From positions 1 through 64,000 of the forward strand of contig JBAYNW010000007.1 of NCBI GenBank assembly GCA_041678605.1: a stretch of 64,000 nucleotides of DNA. Reading direction: 5' to 3'. The position numbers were made by a program, and so were the translations under genes. The notes beneath the pieces are model-generated. The model was not told the DNA's origin. It saw only the letters and a list, made by a program, of their open reading frames with translations, and searched no databases. The DNA comes from JBAYNW01 sp041678605 (lineage in GTDB: Bacteria; Cyanobacteriota; Vampirovibrionia; Gastranaerophilales; Gastranaerophilaceae). Position 1 is the first letter of the stretch. Each line of letters opens with the position of its first letter. This document shows, in pieces, positions 42,324 through 51,022 of this stretch.

Positions 42324-43991
42324 TTAGCCCGCCACGTAAGGATAAACAACATCGAGGGGTTCTATGATAAAATCTATAAAGACAGGACCTTGATATTCAA
42401 TTGCTTCTTTTAGTGCTGGGATAATTTCTTCTTCTCTTTCGACACGAATTCCTTTTGCCCCGTAGGCTTCAGCCACTTTAACAAAATCGGGGCCGGAAAT
42501 TTCCGTTCCGCAGTAATGCTTTTCAAAAAGTTTTTCCTGCCACTGGCGTACCATTCCGAGATAACCGTTATTCATTATCATTACCTTTACAGGTAAGTTG
42601 TATTCAACACAGGTTGCAAGCTCCTGAATATTCATTTGAATTGACCCGTCGCCTGCTATATCAAGCACTAGAGCATTTTTGTCCGCAAGACAGGCACCCA
42701 TGGCTGCCGGAAAGCCAAAGCCCATTGTACCGAGGCCGCCTGAGGTTAAAAGTTTCCGAGGTTCTTTGAACTTAAAAGCCTGAGCCGTCCACAGCTGGTG
42801 CTGACCGACTTCGGTCGCCACAATAGGGCTGTAATTTTTCGTGTAGTCATAAATTTTTTCCAGAACACTGTGGGGATGTAATTTGTCAGAAGGCACTTCG
42901 GGGATAATTTTTTTTGATTTCCAGCCGGAAATTTCTTCAATCCACGAAATTTTGGGCTTCGACTTGAAGTTATATGCGTCCTTTAGCATTAACTGCAAAA
43001 CTTCCTTTGCATCGCCGATAATAGGAAATTCAATAGGAAAATCCGCTGAAAAAGCTGACGGCTCTAAGTCCAAATAGATTATTCGGGCGTTTTTCGCACA
43101 ATTTTTTACAGGATTAATAATCCTGTCGTTGAATCTTGTTCCGACTGCGAAAAGAACGTCACATTCAATTACGGCCTGATTTGCCCAGTAATTTCCCAAA
43201 ACGCCGAGCATGCCCAGATTTGTTTCATCATCTTGTGCGAAGGTTCCGACGCCCATAAGCGTTGTTGTTACAGGGATATTTAATTTCTGTGCTAATTCTG
43301 TCAACTCGCTTGACGCGTTTGCGGATAAAACCCCGCCGCCCGAGATGATTACAGGCCGTTTTGCTTCACATAAAACGCTTAAAGACTTTCGGATTAGTTC
43401 AATATTGGGTTCGGTTGAGCGAATGGGTGGATGGGCGAATGGATGAACGGGTGGATTGAATTCCGTTTTTGCTTCCAGAATGTCTTTGGGCAAATCAATT
43501 ACGACGGGGCCTTTTTTGCCTGTTGTTGCAATAAAAAATGCTTTTTTAATTGTTTGGGCCAAATCTTTAACATCTCTCACCTGATAGCTCCATTTGGTGC
43601 AAGAGCGTGTTATGTCAACAATGTTTACCTCCTGAAAGGCATCGTTGCCGGTCAAATCGGAGTGTACCTGCCCGCAAAAAACAACCAGAGGAAATCCGTC
43701 AAGGTAGGCATTTGCAATGCCTGTAACAGCGTTAGTCGCACCAGGACCTGATGTGACAAGGGCAACTCCGCATTTATCCAAAACTCTCGCATAACCTTCT
43801 GCAGCGTGTATTGCCGCTTGCTCGTGTCTCACCAGATAATGTTTTACATCCGTTGTTTTATAAAATTCTTCGTAAATGCTCAAAATAATGGCTCCGGGAT
43901 AGCCGAATACCGTGTCTGTTCCCTCTTCTTTCAGGCATTTCATAAAAATTTGGGCACCGGTCAGTTGTTCGGTGATGATATCATTCGCCAT
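42324..43991 (-). CDS. ilvB: Acetolactate synthase, large (catalytic) subunit
   Basis: 555 residues. TPP-enzyme domains in order: N-terminal pyrimidine-binding domain with FGYPGAIILSIY and the glutamate in VRHEQAAIHAAEGYAR, the central domain (RPVIISGGGVL), and the C-terminal PP domain with GDGSIQMNIQELATCVEYN and NNGYLGMVRQWQE. VLVTSGPGATN-type and QVHSDLTGNDAFQE segments are typical of acetolactate synthase. It makes acetolactate for valine, leucine and isoleucine. The small subunit gene is not adjacent. A locally repetitive GGATGGGCGAATGG stretch (43420-43455) encodes NPPVHPFAHPPIRS in the inter-domain linker. Confidence 0.94.
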   Translation of the reverse strand: MANDIITEQLTGAQIFMKCLKEEGTDTVFGYPGAIILSIYEEFYKTTDVKHYLVRHEQAAIHAAEGYARVLDKCGVALVTSGPGATNAVTGIANAYLDGFPLVVFCGQVHSDLTGNDAFQEVNIVDITRSCTKWSYQVRDVKDLAQTIKKAFFIATTGKKGPVVIDLPKDILEAKTEFNPPVHPFAHPPIRSTEPNIELIRKSLSVLCEAKRPVIISGGGVLSANASSELTELAQKLNIPVTTTLMGVGTFAQDDETNLGMLGVLGNYWANQAVIECDVLFAVGTRFNDRIINPVKNCAKNARIIYLDLEPSAFSADFPIEFPIIGDAKEVLQLMLKDAYNFKSKPKISWIEEISGWKSKKIIPEVPSDKLHPHSVLEKIYDYTKNYSPIVATEVGQHQLWTAQAFKFKEPRKLLTSGGLGTMGFGFPAAMGACLADKNALVLDIAGDGSIQMNIQELATCVEYNLPVKVMIMNNGYLGMVRQWQEKLFEKHYCGTEISGPDFVKVAEAYGAKGIRVEREEEIIPALKEAIEYQGPVFIDFIIEPLDVVYPYVAG

Positions 43992-44040
43992 TTTATACTC
44001 CGATTTAACTTCCCTAATTATATTACTTCATAAAAAATTT

Positions 44041-44919
44041 TCAAACATTAGGCTCTAAGTGGATTGAAATGTCCGTGTTTTTCAAATCGGTTTCGATTTC
44101 TGCCTCTATCTCGTCGCATATTTTATGCGAAGTACTTATATGCATCGTTTTTTCAACTATCAAAGTCATTTCTATATTTTTCTTAAGCCCTGCTTTTCTT
44201 GTTCTCAGGTTTTTTATAGAAATTATTCCGTTTTCTATATGTTTTTCAATAATTGCCTTGATTTGAGAATTTTCCTCTTCGCTTAAAGACGTGTCCAGCA
44301 AGCTTTTTTGGGCTGTTTCACAAATTTTGTATCCTGCAGTGAAAATTATTATAGCGACTAAAATTGCTATAATCGGGTCATATATGGCGTTGCCCGTCAT
44401 TTTTACACAAAAAAGGCCTAAAAATACCGCCAGAGAAGAGTAAATATCTGTTCTAAGGTGTTCTCCGTCAGCGTACAGTGCAGTAGAACCTGTATTGTGT
44501 GCAGTCCTGAACAAATAGGAGCTTATAAAAAAGTTTGCAACTATAGAAATGAACATGACGACAATACCCACATCTGCGTTTATTTGAAGGTGTGAATCAA
44601 AAAGTATCTTTTTTAAAGCTTCATAGATAATGTAAAAAGCCGCTAAAATTATTAAAATTCCCTCTATCAAACTCGCAAAATCTTCGTATTTGCCATGCCC
44701 GAACTGGTGGTCCTCATCCGCCGGTTTTGTCGATTCGGAGACTGAAAAAAAAGTTATTAATGATGCCAACAAATCCGAGCCTGAGTGGATTGCTTCAGAG
44801 ATAATACCTATACTTCCGGAAATAATTCCCGCAAAAACTTTTAACGCTATCAATCCCGAATTTGATAGAATTGACAGCATCGCAGCCTTCTTTTTTTTAT
44901 CTCTTATTATCTTTTCCAA
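44041..44919 (-). CDS. Cation diffusion facilitator family metal efflux protein
   Basis: 292 residues, about six membrane helices. SEAIHSGSDLLASL in TM2 and DEDHQFGHGKYEDFASLIEG in the TM2-TM3 loop are CDF signatures; the second metal-site half is GEHLRTDIYSSLAVFLGL in TM5 (HxxxD). C-terminal cytoplasmic domain (IEKHIENGIISIKNLRTRKAGLKK, in parts). It exports zinc, iron or related divalent ions by proton exchange; the exact metal cannot be told. Confidence 0.92.
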   Translation of the reverse strand: MEKIIRDKKKKAAMLSILSNSGLIALKVFAGIISGSIGIISEAIHSGSDLLASLITFFSVSESTKPADEDHQFGHGKYEDFASLIEGILIILAAFYIIYEALKKILFDSHLQINADVGIVVMFISIVANFFISSYLFRTAHNTGSTALYADGEHLRTDIYSSLAVFLGLFCVKMTGNAIYDPIIAILVAIIIFTAGYKICETAQKSLLDTSLSEEENSQIKAIIEKHIENGIISIKNLRTRKAGLKKNIEMTLIVEKTMHISTSHKICDEIEAEIETDLKNTDISIHLEPNV

Positions 44920-45027
44920 AGCTTCCCCTGATTTTTACAAAAATTTTCTACTTGGACCGATATGCCCCAGCTTAAAATTTGTTTATAAATTGACTATGTT
45001 AATATTATAATATATAATTATTGAAAA

Positions 45028-45798
45028 GTGAATAGAAAGAGAGTTATTTTGACAAAAAACATTTTATTACTATTTTTGGATAAGTTATTAGCATTTCCGC
45101 TGTGGGTTAAACAGATTATTTACCTGCGTTTATACGAGAATTTATCTTTATCTTTAAGCGAAGATTTTATTCATGCGAAAGAAGAAGACATTTTCCATCT
45201 GTATGTGCCCACTTTGTCCTTTGTCGGACGTACCGAACTGGCTGAGAAAAAAGACGGATTGGATAATAATATTTATACCTTCTTGAAAAATATATCCGAT
45301 GAGTTGAACATATTAGAAATATCAATGAATAATTTTTGGACAATGGAAGAAGTTGCCAAATATTATATTTTCTGTTTGGAACAAAATTATGTTAAAGTCC
45401 CTGATTCCAAATATATCTACGCAATGGCGGGATTTATGGCAGGGAAATTAAGAACGGGAGAATATTTTAAACGAATCGGAAAAATCAATGTTGACCAGCT
45501 TGAAGAAACAATAGTTAAACAAAGGGAATGTGCAGAAAAAGGAACTCCGCTCAAGATGGCTGAAATTATGATTAATCTGGGGTTTGTAACAGAAAAAGAT
45601 ACCTCCTCTTTGCTTACAATAAAAGAAGAATCAAAAAAGAGATTTATCTTAGACCCCACGATTATACCTAAAGAAGCAGCTGAAAATTCTGGAAGTCTAA
45701 AAGCCTGTCAGGATGAATTAGCAAAATTGACAGAGCAGAATAGATTATTAAAAGAGCAATTGGGCAAAATTTTGGCACTTGTTAAGAAAAATGGCTGA
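45028..45798 (+). CDS. Unknown cytosolic protein with C-terminal coiled coil
   Basis: About 249-256 residues; start GTG 45028 or TTG 45049 (AGAGAG upstream of the latter). Contains MAEIMINLGFVTEKDTSSLL near residue 187, a short helical motif seen in the N-terminal domain of secretion ATPases (MshEN-like), and ends with a leucine-zipper-like helix (DELAKLTEQNRLLKEQLGKIL). It overlaps the asparaginase-like gene by 8 bp, so the two are translationally coupled. Function unknown. Confidence 0.65.
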   Translation: MNRKRVILTKNILLLFLDKLLAFPLWVKQIIYLRLYENLSLSLSEDFIHAKEEDIFHLYVPTLSFVGRTELAEKKDGLDNNIYTFLKNISDELNILEISMNNFWTMEEVAKYYIFCLEQNYVKVPDSKYIYAMAGFMAGKLRTGEYFKRIGKINVDQLEETIVKQRECAEKGTPLKMAEIMINLGFVTEKDTSSLLTIKEESKKRFILDPTIIPKEAAENSGSLKACQDELAKLTEQNRLLKEQLGKILALVKKNG

Positions 45799-46927
45799 TT
45801 ATTGTCCTGAAAAAATTCTTGAATATGTACGAAGCGGCCTAATAGAACAGGAACATTTCGGATTTTTTGTGAAAATAGCTTCCGACGGAACTGTCTTTAA
45901 GGTGGGCGATGACAAAAATTATCCTTTTTATTTAAGGTCATGTGCCAAACCATTGCAGGCCTCTCTTTTGATTGATTTTGGACTGGATAAATTTTATGAT
46001 ATGACAGGCAAAGAAATAGCGATTTGTTGTGCTTCACATGCCGGCGAACCGTGCCATGTTGAAACCGTAAAGGGATTTTTAGACAAAGCCGGAATTAACG
46101 AAAACTTATTGAAGTGCGGATTTCACAAGCCTTTGAGCAAGACGGAGCAAAATAAATTACTTTTATCCGGTGAAAAAGAGAATGTTTTGCAGAATAATTG
46201 TTCAGGAAAACATGCCATGATGCTCGCCGTTTGCAAAAAAATGGGATGGGGGATAAATGATTACGATAACCCCGAACATCCTTTGCAAACGGCTATAAGA
46301 AAAAAGATTTATGAACTGTGTGAGATACCCCCCACCCCAACCCTCCCCCTCAAGGGGGGAGGGAGTAAAACTCCGACTTCCAATTTTATGGCTAAAAAAA
46401 CCAATAATATGGGTGCGTCTTTTTGCAGTTCCCCCTCCCCCCTTGAGGGGGAGGGTTGGGGTGGGGGGTTCTCTCCGCTTAATTACCCGACGACCAGGGA
46501 CGGCTGCGGGGTACCGATTTATGCCATGCCTTTAAAAAATATGGTTAAAGGGTATTTAAACTTATTTTTAGATAAAAAATATTTAAAAATTCGCGATGCA
46601 TTTGTTCAAAACCCTTATTTAATAGGGGGCGAGGATAGACTTGACACAGCGATTATGAAGGCAAACAGAAATTTAATTTCCAAAGTCGGGGCCGGCGGTT
46701 TATGCATTGTTGTTAATCTTAAAAAAAGAGAGGGACTTGTCATAAAAATTATGGATTGTGATATGAAAGCCCGTGCTATTGCTTTAATTGAGGCACTCAA
46801 ACAGCTCGGCTGGCTTAATGAAACAATGCTCGAAAGTGATTTAATCAAGGCTCAAAATCCGAAAGATATTTTGACACTCCATGGTGAAAAAATCGGGGAG
46901 GCAAATCCGACTTTCAAGTTCGCATAG
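45791..46927 (+). CDS. Asparaginase II-type protein with in-frame palindromic insertion
   Basis: About 378 residues from the ATG at 45791, which overlaps the upstream stop. YPFYLRSCAKPLQASLLI, ICCASHAGE, CSGKHAMMLAVCKKMGW and DGCGVPIYAMPL are motifs of the L-asparaginase II family (Rhizobium-type). Between ELCEI and FSPLNYPTTRDGCGV about 50 residues are inserted (PPTPTLPLKGGGSKTP ... SPSPLEGEGWGGG); in relatives this region is a short loop. The insert is encoded by a large inverted repeat at 46327-46469 and keeps the frame. Activity may survive if the loop is at the surface. Confidence 0.85.
   Translation: MADYCPEKILEYVRSGLIEQEHFGFFVKIASDGTVFKVGDDKNYPFYLRSCAKPLQASLLIDFGLDKFYDMTGKEIAICCASHAGEPCHVETVKGFLDKAGINENLLKCGFHKPLSKTEQNKLLLSGEKENVLQNNCSGKHAMMLAVCKKMGWGINDYDNPEHPLQTAIRKKIYELCEIPPTPTLPLKGGGSKTPTSNFMAKKTNNMGASFCSSPSPLEGEGWGGGFSPLNYPTTRDGCGVPIYAMPLKNMVKGYLNLFLDKKYLKIRDAFVQNPYLIGGEDRLDTAIMKANRNLISKVGAGGLCIVVNLKKREGLVIKIMDCDMKARAIALIEALKQLGWLNETMLESDLIKAQNPKDILTLHGEKIGEANPTFKFA
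46327..46469. repeat. GC-rich palindromic repeat inserted in a coding region
   Basis: Arms 46327-46355 and 46441-46469 are perfectly complementary over 29 bases and the match continues imperfectly inward (to about 46363 and 46432). The C/G-rich arms stand out in this AT-rich genome. Arms of this type (CCCCACCCCAACCCTCCCCC) are known to me as a dispersed bacterial repeat. It lies in frame in the asparaginase-like gene. Confidence 0.9.
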
Positions 46928-47873
46928 CAGCTAAAATCGCCTCTATCATGCTGTTTGCAGATGCTAAATTTTCCCCCGCAATGTCAAAAGCTGTTCCATG
47001 GCAAGGCGATGTTCTTATAATGTCAAGCCCGATTGTCATATTAACCGTTTTTTCTGAAGCAACAGACTTAATCGGGATTAATCCCTGATCGTGATAACAG
47101 GCTATGTAACAGTCATATAATTTACAAGCTTCTTTATTTAAATATTCTTTTGCTGCATTAATAAACAATGTGTCAGCGGGTTGCGGGTTAGTTATATTAA
47201 TACCTTTTTCCCTTAGACTGTCTACAGCGGGTTGAAGAATTTCTGTCTCTTCCTGCCCTAAAATTCCGCCCTCACCGGCATGCGGGTTAAAGGCACAAAG
47301 AGCAAATTTTGGTGTATTTATGCCCAATTTATTCCTGAAAAAATTATCCAAATTTAATATCTTTTCAACAACCTCCTCCTTTTTTAGAGAAACTTCCCGA
47401 AGCGGAAGGTGGCGGGTTAAAAGCAAGACTCTAAAATTGTTTGCCACGAAAAGCATTTCGGCATGCTGCCCCGATTTTGCGAGAAATTTTTGTAAAATTT
47501 CTGTTTGTCCGCCGAATTTGTACCCCGCTAAATGCAGAGCTTCTTTTGAAACCGGAGCGGTGACAATCGCATCGATTTCGCCTTTTTTTGCCATTTCGCA
47601 GGCTTTTTTTAAAGCTCTGAAACTAAAGTCGCCGCTTTGAGCGGTAATCTTGCCCGGCAAAATGTTTTTCTTGTCAAAATCAATATCCACAATCTTATAA
47701 TCGTTCGTTATTTTCCCGTAATGTCTTAAAATATCTTTGTTTGAGATTATAACGGCATCTTCAGTCGGTAAATTAAGCCGGTTAAGGGCTTTGATTGTGA
47801 TTTCCGCACCAATGCCATTGGCGTCACCCGTTGTAATTGCTATTTTTTTCTTTTTATTCATATTTTTATTCAT
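46914..47873 (-). CDS. pdxA: PdxA-family dehydrogenase
   Basis: 319 residues. IAITTGDANGIGAEI, DAIVTAPVSKEAL, GGQTEIL, LTRHLPLREV, FNPHAGEGG, ACYHDQGLIPIK (metal and substrate ligands) and TSPCHGTAFDIAG are PdxA signatures. PdxA oxidises 4-phosphohydroxy-L-threonine in pyridoxal phosphate synthesis; PdxA2 relatives act on 4-phospho-D-threonate or -erythronate and sit next to DUF1537 kinases, as here (22 bp gap). Either role is possible. The 3' end overlaps the convergent asparaginase-like gene by 14 bp. Confidence 0.9.
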   Translation of the reverse strand: MNKNMNKKKKIAITTGDANGIGAEITIKALNRLNLPTEDAVIISNKDILRHYGKITNDYKIVDIDFDKKNILPGKITAQSGDFSFRALKKACEMAKKGEIDAIVTAPVSKEALHLAGYKFGGQTEILQKFLAKSGQHAEMLFVANNFRVLLLTRHLPLREVSLKKEEVVEKILNLDNFFRNKLGINTPKFALCAFNPHAGEGGILGQEETEILQPAVDSLREKGINITNPQPADTLFINAAKEYLNKEACKLYDCYIACYHDQGLIPIKSVASEKTVNMTIGLDIIRTSPCHGTAFDIAGENLASANSMIEAILAAMRT

Positions 47874-47895
47874 TAATTTTTACAAAAAAAGAAGG

Positions 47896-49200
47896 TTATT
47901 CATGTTTTTCAAAATACTTTAGAATATCAATTAAAGTATTGGATGTACCCAGATTTCCCGATTTTGCTACAATCCACTGAGCTTTGTGATCTATACTTAA
48001 GGCAATTGACGGTGCGACTTCATCAACCAGCTGTAATTGAAGCGAGTCTATCGCAGAACAGCATTTGTAAGAAGTTTCCCCGCCCAAAGTTATTAAAATA
48101 ACATCTCTTTTGCTAACCACAATTTTTGTTAGTTCTGCCAAAAAATCCGTAATCAAAGATGCGAGCTTCGGTTTTGTCAAACCGGCATTGAGCGAATCAT
48201 CCGAGAACCCGTCAAAATCTTTTATTAAATACGAAGTGTTGACTACAACGATATTTTTTTGAACCAGATTATTTACAACCCGGGTGGCCAATTCGTCATT
48301 TACGCCAGATATGATAGTTTTTAAATCCAAATTGATAAAATAAGTGTTTTCAAAATCGTCGCTGTCTGATAATTTTTTTATTTGGTTTTCGGTAATTTGC
48401 GTTGCACTTCCGGAAACTATTAATTTAGGGAGTTCGGGGATGGTTTTGGCAACATGCTGGTTTTTCATTTCAGGCAGCCAGATATTTCCCAAAACCTGAG
48501 CACAGGCAGAAGAACCTGCCGGCAAAATATTGTAATCCGATTTGTTAACGGCCAGAATAACCTGCTCAATATCGGTTATAGATACAGAATCGGCGATGAT
48601 TAACTTTTTCCCCTGAGCTATAAGTTCGTTTATCTTAAACAAAATCGGGCCTGCACCGTTCATAACCGTTGATAATTCAATTAATCCGACAAGATTTTTT
48701 TTATCTTCACTCAACTGGCTTCTTAGCAAAGTAGGAACATGCGATTCAAAAATAGGTGAATGAACATCTCTTGCGATTTCAGTTCTTTCCACCGGTACCC
48801 CTTTTAAAAGATGGTAGCCGCCGACTGTTATTCGGCCTTCAGAAGGAAATGCAGGAATAATAATTGCCGCATCCCAATTTAAAACTTCCAGCATAGCAAG
48901 AGTTTCTACCGCAATGTTGCCTCTTAATGTAGAATCTATTTTTTTATAGAAAAATTCTAAGTTTAATTTGTTAATAAATATTTTTGTAGCTGCCTTAACT
49001 TTGTTGTACGCAGCATCAGAAGGCACATTTCTTGTTTCCGTTGAAATTGCCCAGGTTTGTGCGTTTTTTATGTTTTGCAAATAAGCTTCATAGTCTAACA
49101 AAATCTGGGTATTGGAACCCCTCAGGTGAAATTGCAGTGCGGCATCGTTTGCACCTGTCAAGTCGTCTGCTATAATACCAATTAAGTTAGAGATAATCAT
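47896..49200 (-). CDS. Four-carbon acid sugar kinase family protein (DUF1537)
   Basis: 434 residues. N-terminal GIIADDLTGANDAALQF and YKKIDSTLRGN are the substrate-binding signature; C-terminal half has the ATP-binding part with LITLGGETSYKCCSAI and WIVAKSGNLGTSNTL. Family members phosphorylate D-threonate, D-erythronate, 3-oxo-tetronates and similar acids. It lies between ssb (3 bp) and pdxA (22 bp). In known pathways the kinase makes the substrate of a PdxA2-type dehydrogenase; no aldolase or isomerase gene is nearby. Confidence 0.9.
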   Translation of the reverse strand: MIISNLIGIIADDLTGANDAALQFHLRGSNTQILLDYEAYLQNIKNAQTWAISTETRNVPSDAAYNKVKAATKIFINKLNLEFFYKKIDSTLRGNIAVETLAMLEVLNWDAAIIIPAFPSEGRITVGGYHLLKGVPVERTEIARDVHSPIFESHVPTLLRSQLSEDKKNLVGLIELSTVMNGAGPILFKINELIAQGKKLIIADSVSITDIEQVILAVNKSDYNILPAGSSACAQVLGNIWLPEMKNQHVAKTIPELPKLIVSGSATQITENQIKKLSDSDDFENTYFINLDLKTIISGVNDELATRVVNNLVQKNIVVVNTSYLIKDFDGFSDDSLNAGLTKPKLASLITDFLAELTKIVVSKRDVILITLGGETSYKCCSAIDSLQLQLVDEVAPSIALSIDHKAQWIVAKSGNLGTSNTLIDILKYFEKHE

Positions 49201-49203
49201 AAA

Positions 49204-49530
49204 TTATGCTTCGTCCTTTTTAGAACCCAATAATCTGACATTATTTGCAACAATATTAAATCTTTCTTTTTCGACTCCGCTTGCATCCGTCCATTTGTTT
49301 GCGGCAATTCTGCCGTCTACTGCGACGAGTCGACCCTTTTTAACGTATTCACCGGCAAATTCAGCCTGCTTGTCCCAAACATCAACATTAAACCAATCTG
49401 CCACTTCTGATTTTGTTTTAGGGTCCCAACGGTTGACTGCAAGCGAAAAACTTGTTTTAACCTTCCCTGATTCAAAATATTTAACTTCAGGATCTTGCCC
49501 TGCTCTTCCCACAATAACTGCTGAATTCAT
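49204..49530 (-). CDS. ssb: Single-stranded DNA-binding protein, short form
   Basis: 108 residues. One OB fold (SAVIVGRAGQDPEVKYFESG, LAVNRWDPKTK, DWFNVDVWDKQAEFAGEYVKKG). It ends LLGSKKDEA right after the OB fold and lacks the acidic DDDIPF-type tail that recruits partner proteins in most bacteria. Short Ssb of this kind with DPEVKYFESG is what cyanobacteria have, which supports the lineage. First gene of the ssb-kinase-pdxA run. Confidence 0.93.
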   Translation of the reverse strand: MNSAVIVGRAGQDPEVKYFESGKVKTSFSLAVNRWDPKTKSEVADWFNVDVWDKQAEFAGEYVKKGRLVAVDGRIAANKWTDASGVEKERFNIVANNVRLLGSKKDEA

Positions 49531-49729
49531 ATATCACCATTTTCCTTATAACATTAGTACGAATTAGATAATACAATAAAATCGTTCAGTTTTCCACAAA
49601 AAGGTTAAAAAAACTTCATAATGTGTTTGTGTTTTGTATAGTAATGTAAAAATTTCTTTAAATTTTGTTCTTTTTTAGATAAATTTTAATTTAGGGGGTT
49701 TTAAAGATTTGTAGACATGCTGGGGAAAT

Positions 49730-50272
49730 ATGAGTATGAAACAAACTAAAATAATTGATTTTGGAACAGCAAAATCACTCAAGGAGGTATTTTACACCTT
49801 CTTCGGGATGAATAAGGACTGGAAATTGGGCAGAAATGTACTCGGCTTTTTTATGGTGCATTGTCCGGAATATCCGACTTATTTTATCCCCACTTTTACT
49901 CAGGCAAAAGCCACAGGTGATGCGGGGCATTTAAAAAAGGGTGAAGGCCCGAGAGGATTAATCACCGGAGGACTGGAAGGCGTTGCGGTCGGAGCATTAG
50001 TGTCGGGAGAATTTTTGAAACCGCGAGAAATGGTTCCTTATATTATACTCGGGGCGGGGCTTCAATTTTTTTCAAGCAAATTTTTCCCATGGATTGCCGA
50101 AAAAATGGGCAGACATATCTATAAAAAAAGATTGCATGCCCAACAAAAAAATATGGTCAGAAAAGCAGTGCCATTAGAAAAACCGGAGCAAAAGCAGGAA
50201 CAAAAAGTGGCACCAAAATTTGCCGGAATGTACAGTTACAGTCCGTTTTTAAAGGGAAATCTGAAAATATAA
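49730..50272 (+). CDS. Unknown membrane-associated protein
   Basis: 180 residues. One or two glycine-rich hydrophobic segments (LITGGLEGVAVGALVSGEFL, MVPYIILGAGLQFFSS) then a basic helix and a charged tail ending KFAGMYSYSPFLKG. No family recognised; likely lineage-specific. It is convergent with the acyltransferase gene (3 bp apart). Confidence 0.65.
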   Translation: MSMKQTKIIDFGTAKSLKEVFYTFFGMNKDWKLGRNVLGFFMVHCPEYPTYFIPTFTQAKATGDAGHLKKGEGPRGLITGGLEGVAVGALVSGEFLKPREMVPYIILGAGLQFFSSKFFPWIAEKMGRHIYKKRLHAQQKNMVRKAVPLEKPEQKQEQKVAPKFAGMYSYSPFLKGNLKI

Positions 50273-50275
50273 TTT

Positions 50276-50977
50276 TTAAACCGCTATTTTTTCGAGTTCG
50301 GGTTCAATTTCCTCTTGCATACAGTTTTCAAATCCTGTATCATCGCAAATCTGCTTTGCCCATTGATATATAATTTCCTCTACCGGCAGTGAATAAGAAA
50401 TAGGCCTTCCTATTTTAACCCTGACATTTTGTGAAAAAAGTTTTTTGCTGTAGCCTTCAAATCCAATTACAGAAACCGGAATAATGTCAGCCTGAGCATG
50501 TTTGGCAATCACTGCAAAACCTTTTTGTATATCCTCAATTTTTTTATTCTCCTTAATTCCGCCCTGAGGAAAAATTCCCAAAGACCAGCCGGCAGTCTTA
50601 AAAACTTCTTTTACTGTTTTAAATGTTGCAATCTCGGGTTTTTCGCGGTTAACGGAAAATGCCCCGAGCCTTTTTATCCACCATGCAAGGCTGCCGCCCT
50701 CAAAAAGTTCCTTTTTTGCCATATAAACAATGGGTTTCCCGACCGCAAAAGACACCAATACAGGGTCAAACATTGAAACATGATTTCCCGCATAAATGCA
50801 TTTTCCTGATTTAGGAATATTTTCTGTGCCTTCCCGTTTAATATTATAAACCAGTTTCAAAATCGGGTAAGACATAATATAGACGGCAAATCCCTGAAAC
50901 AACGCCCTTAAAAGATGATATTCATTTGCACATCTTTTTGCGTAATTCTTCTCTTCCATAACCTTAAACCAACGCAT
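50276..50977 (-). CDS. 1-acyl-glycerol-3-phosphate acyltransferase-like (PlsC family)
   Basis: 233 residues. NHVSMFD is the HX4D catalytic motif, IFPQGGIKENKK the FPEG-like motif, YMAKKELFEG the lysophosphatidate-binding part. It should acylate lysophosphatidate or a related lipid at the inner membrane. GGAGG precedes the ATG. Tandem paralogue of the next gene, same strand, 45 bp apart. Confidence 0.9.
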   Translation of the reverse strand: MRWFKVMEEKNYAKRCANEYHLLRALFQGFAVYIMSYPILKLVYNIKREGTENIPKSGKCIYAGNHVSMFDPVLVSFAVGKPIVYMAKKELFEGGSLAWWIKRLGAFSVNREKPEIATFKTVKEVFKTAGWSLGIFPQGGIKENKKIEDIQKGFAVIAKHAQADIIPVSVIGFEGYSKKLFSQNVRVKIGRPISYSLPVEEIIYQWAKQICDDTGFENCMQEEIEPELEKIAV

Positions 50978-51022
50978 TTCTTTTTCACCTCCAGCTAATA
51001 TTTTCCACGCAAGCCCATTAGA

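Noticed and set aside
43415..43460. Possible frameshift or insertion in acetolactate synthase from the GGATGGGCGAATGG repeats
   Set aside because: The repeat stays in frame in the variable linker between domains, and all catalytic motifs before and after are intact.
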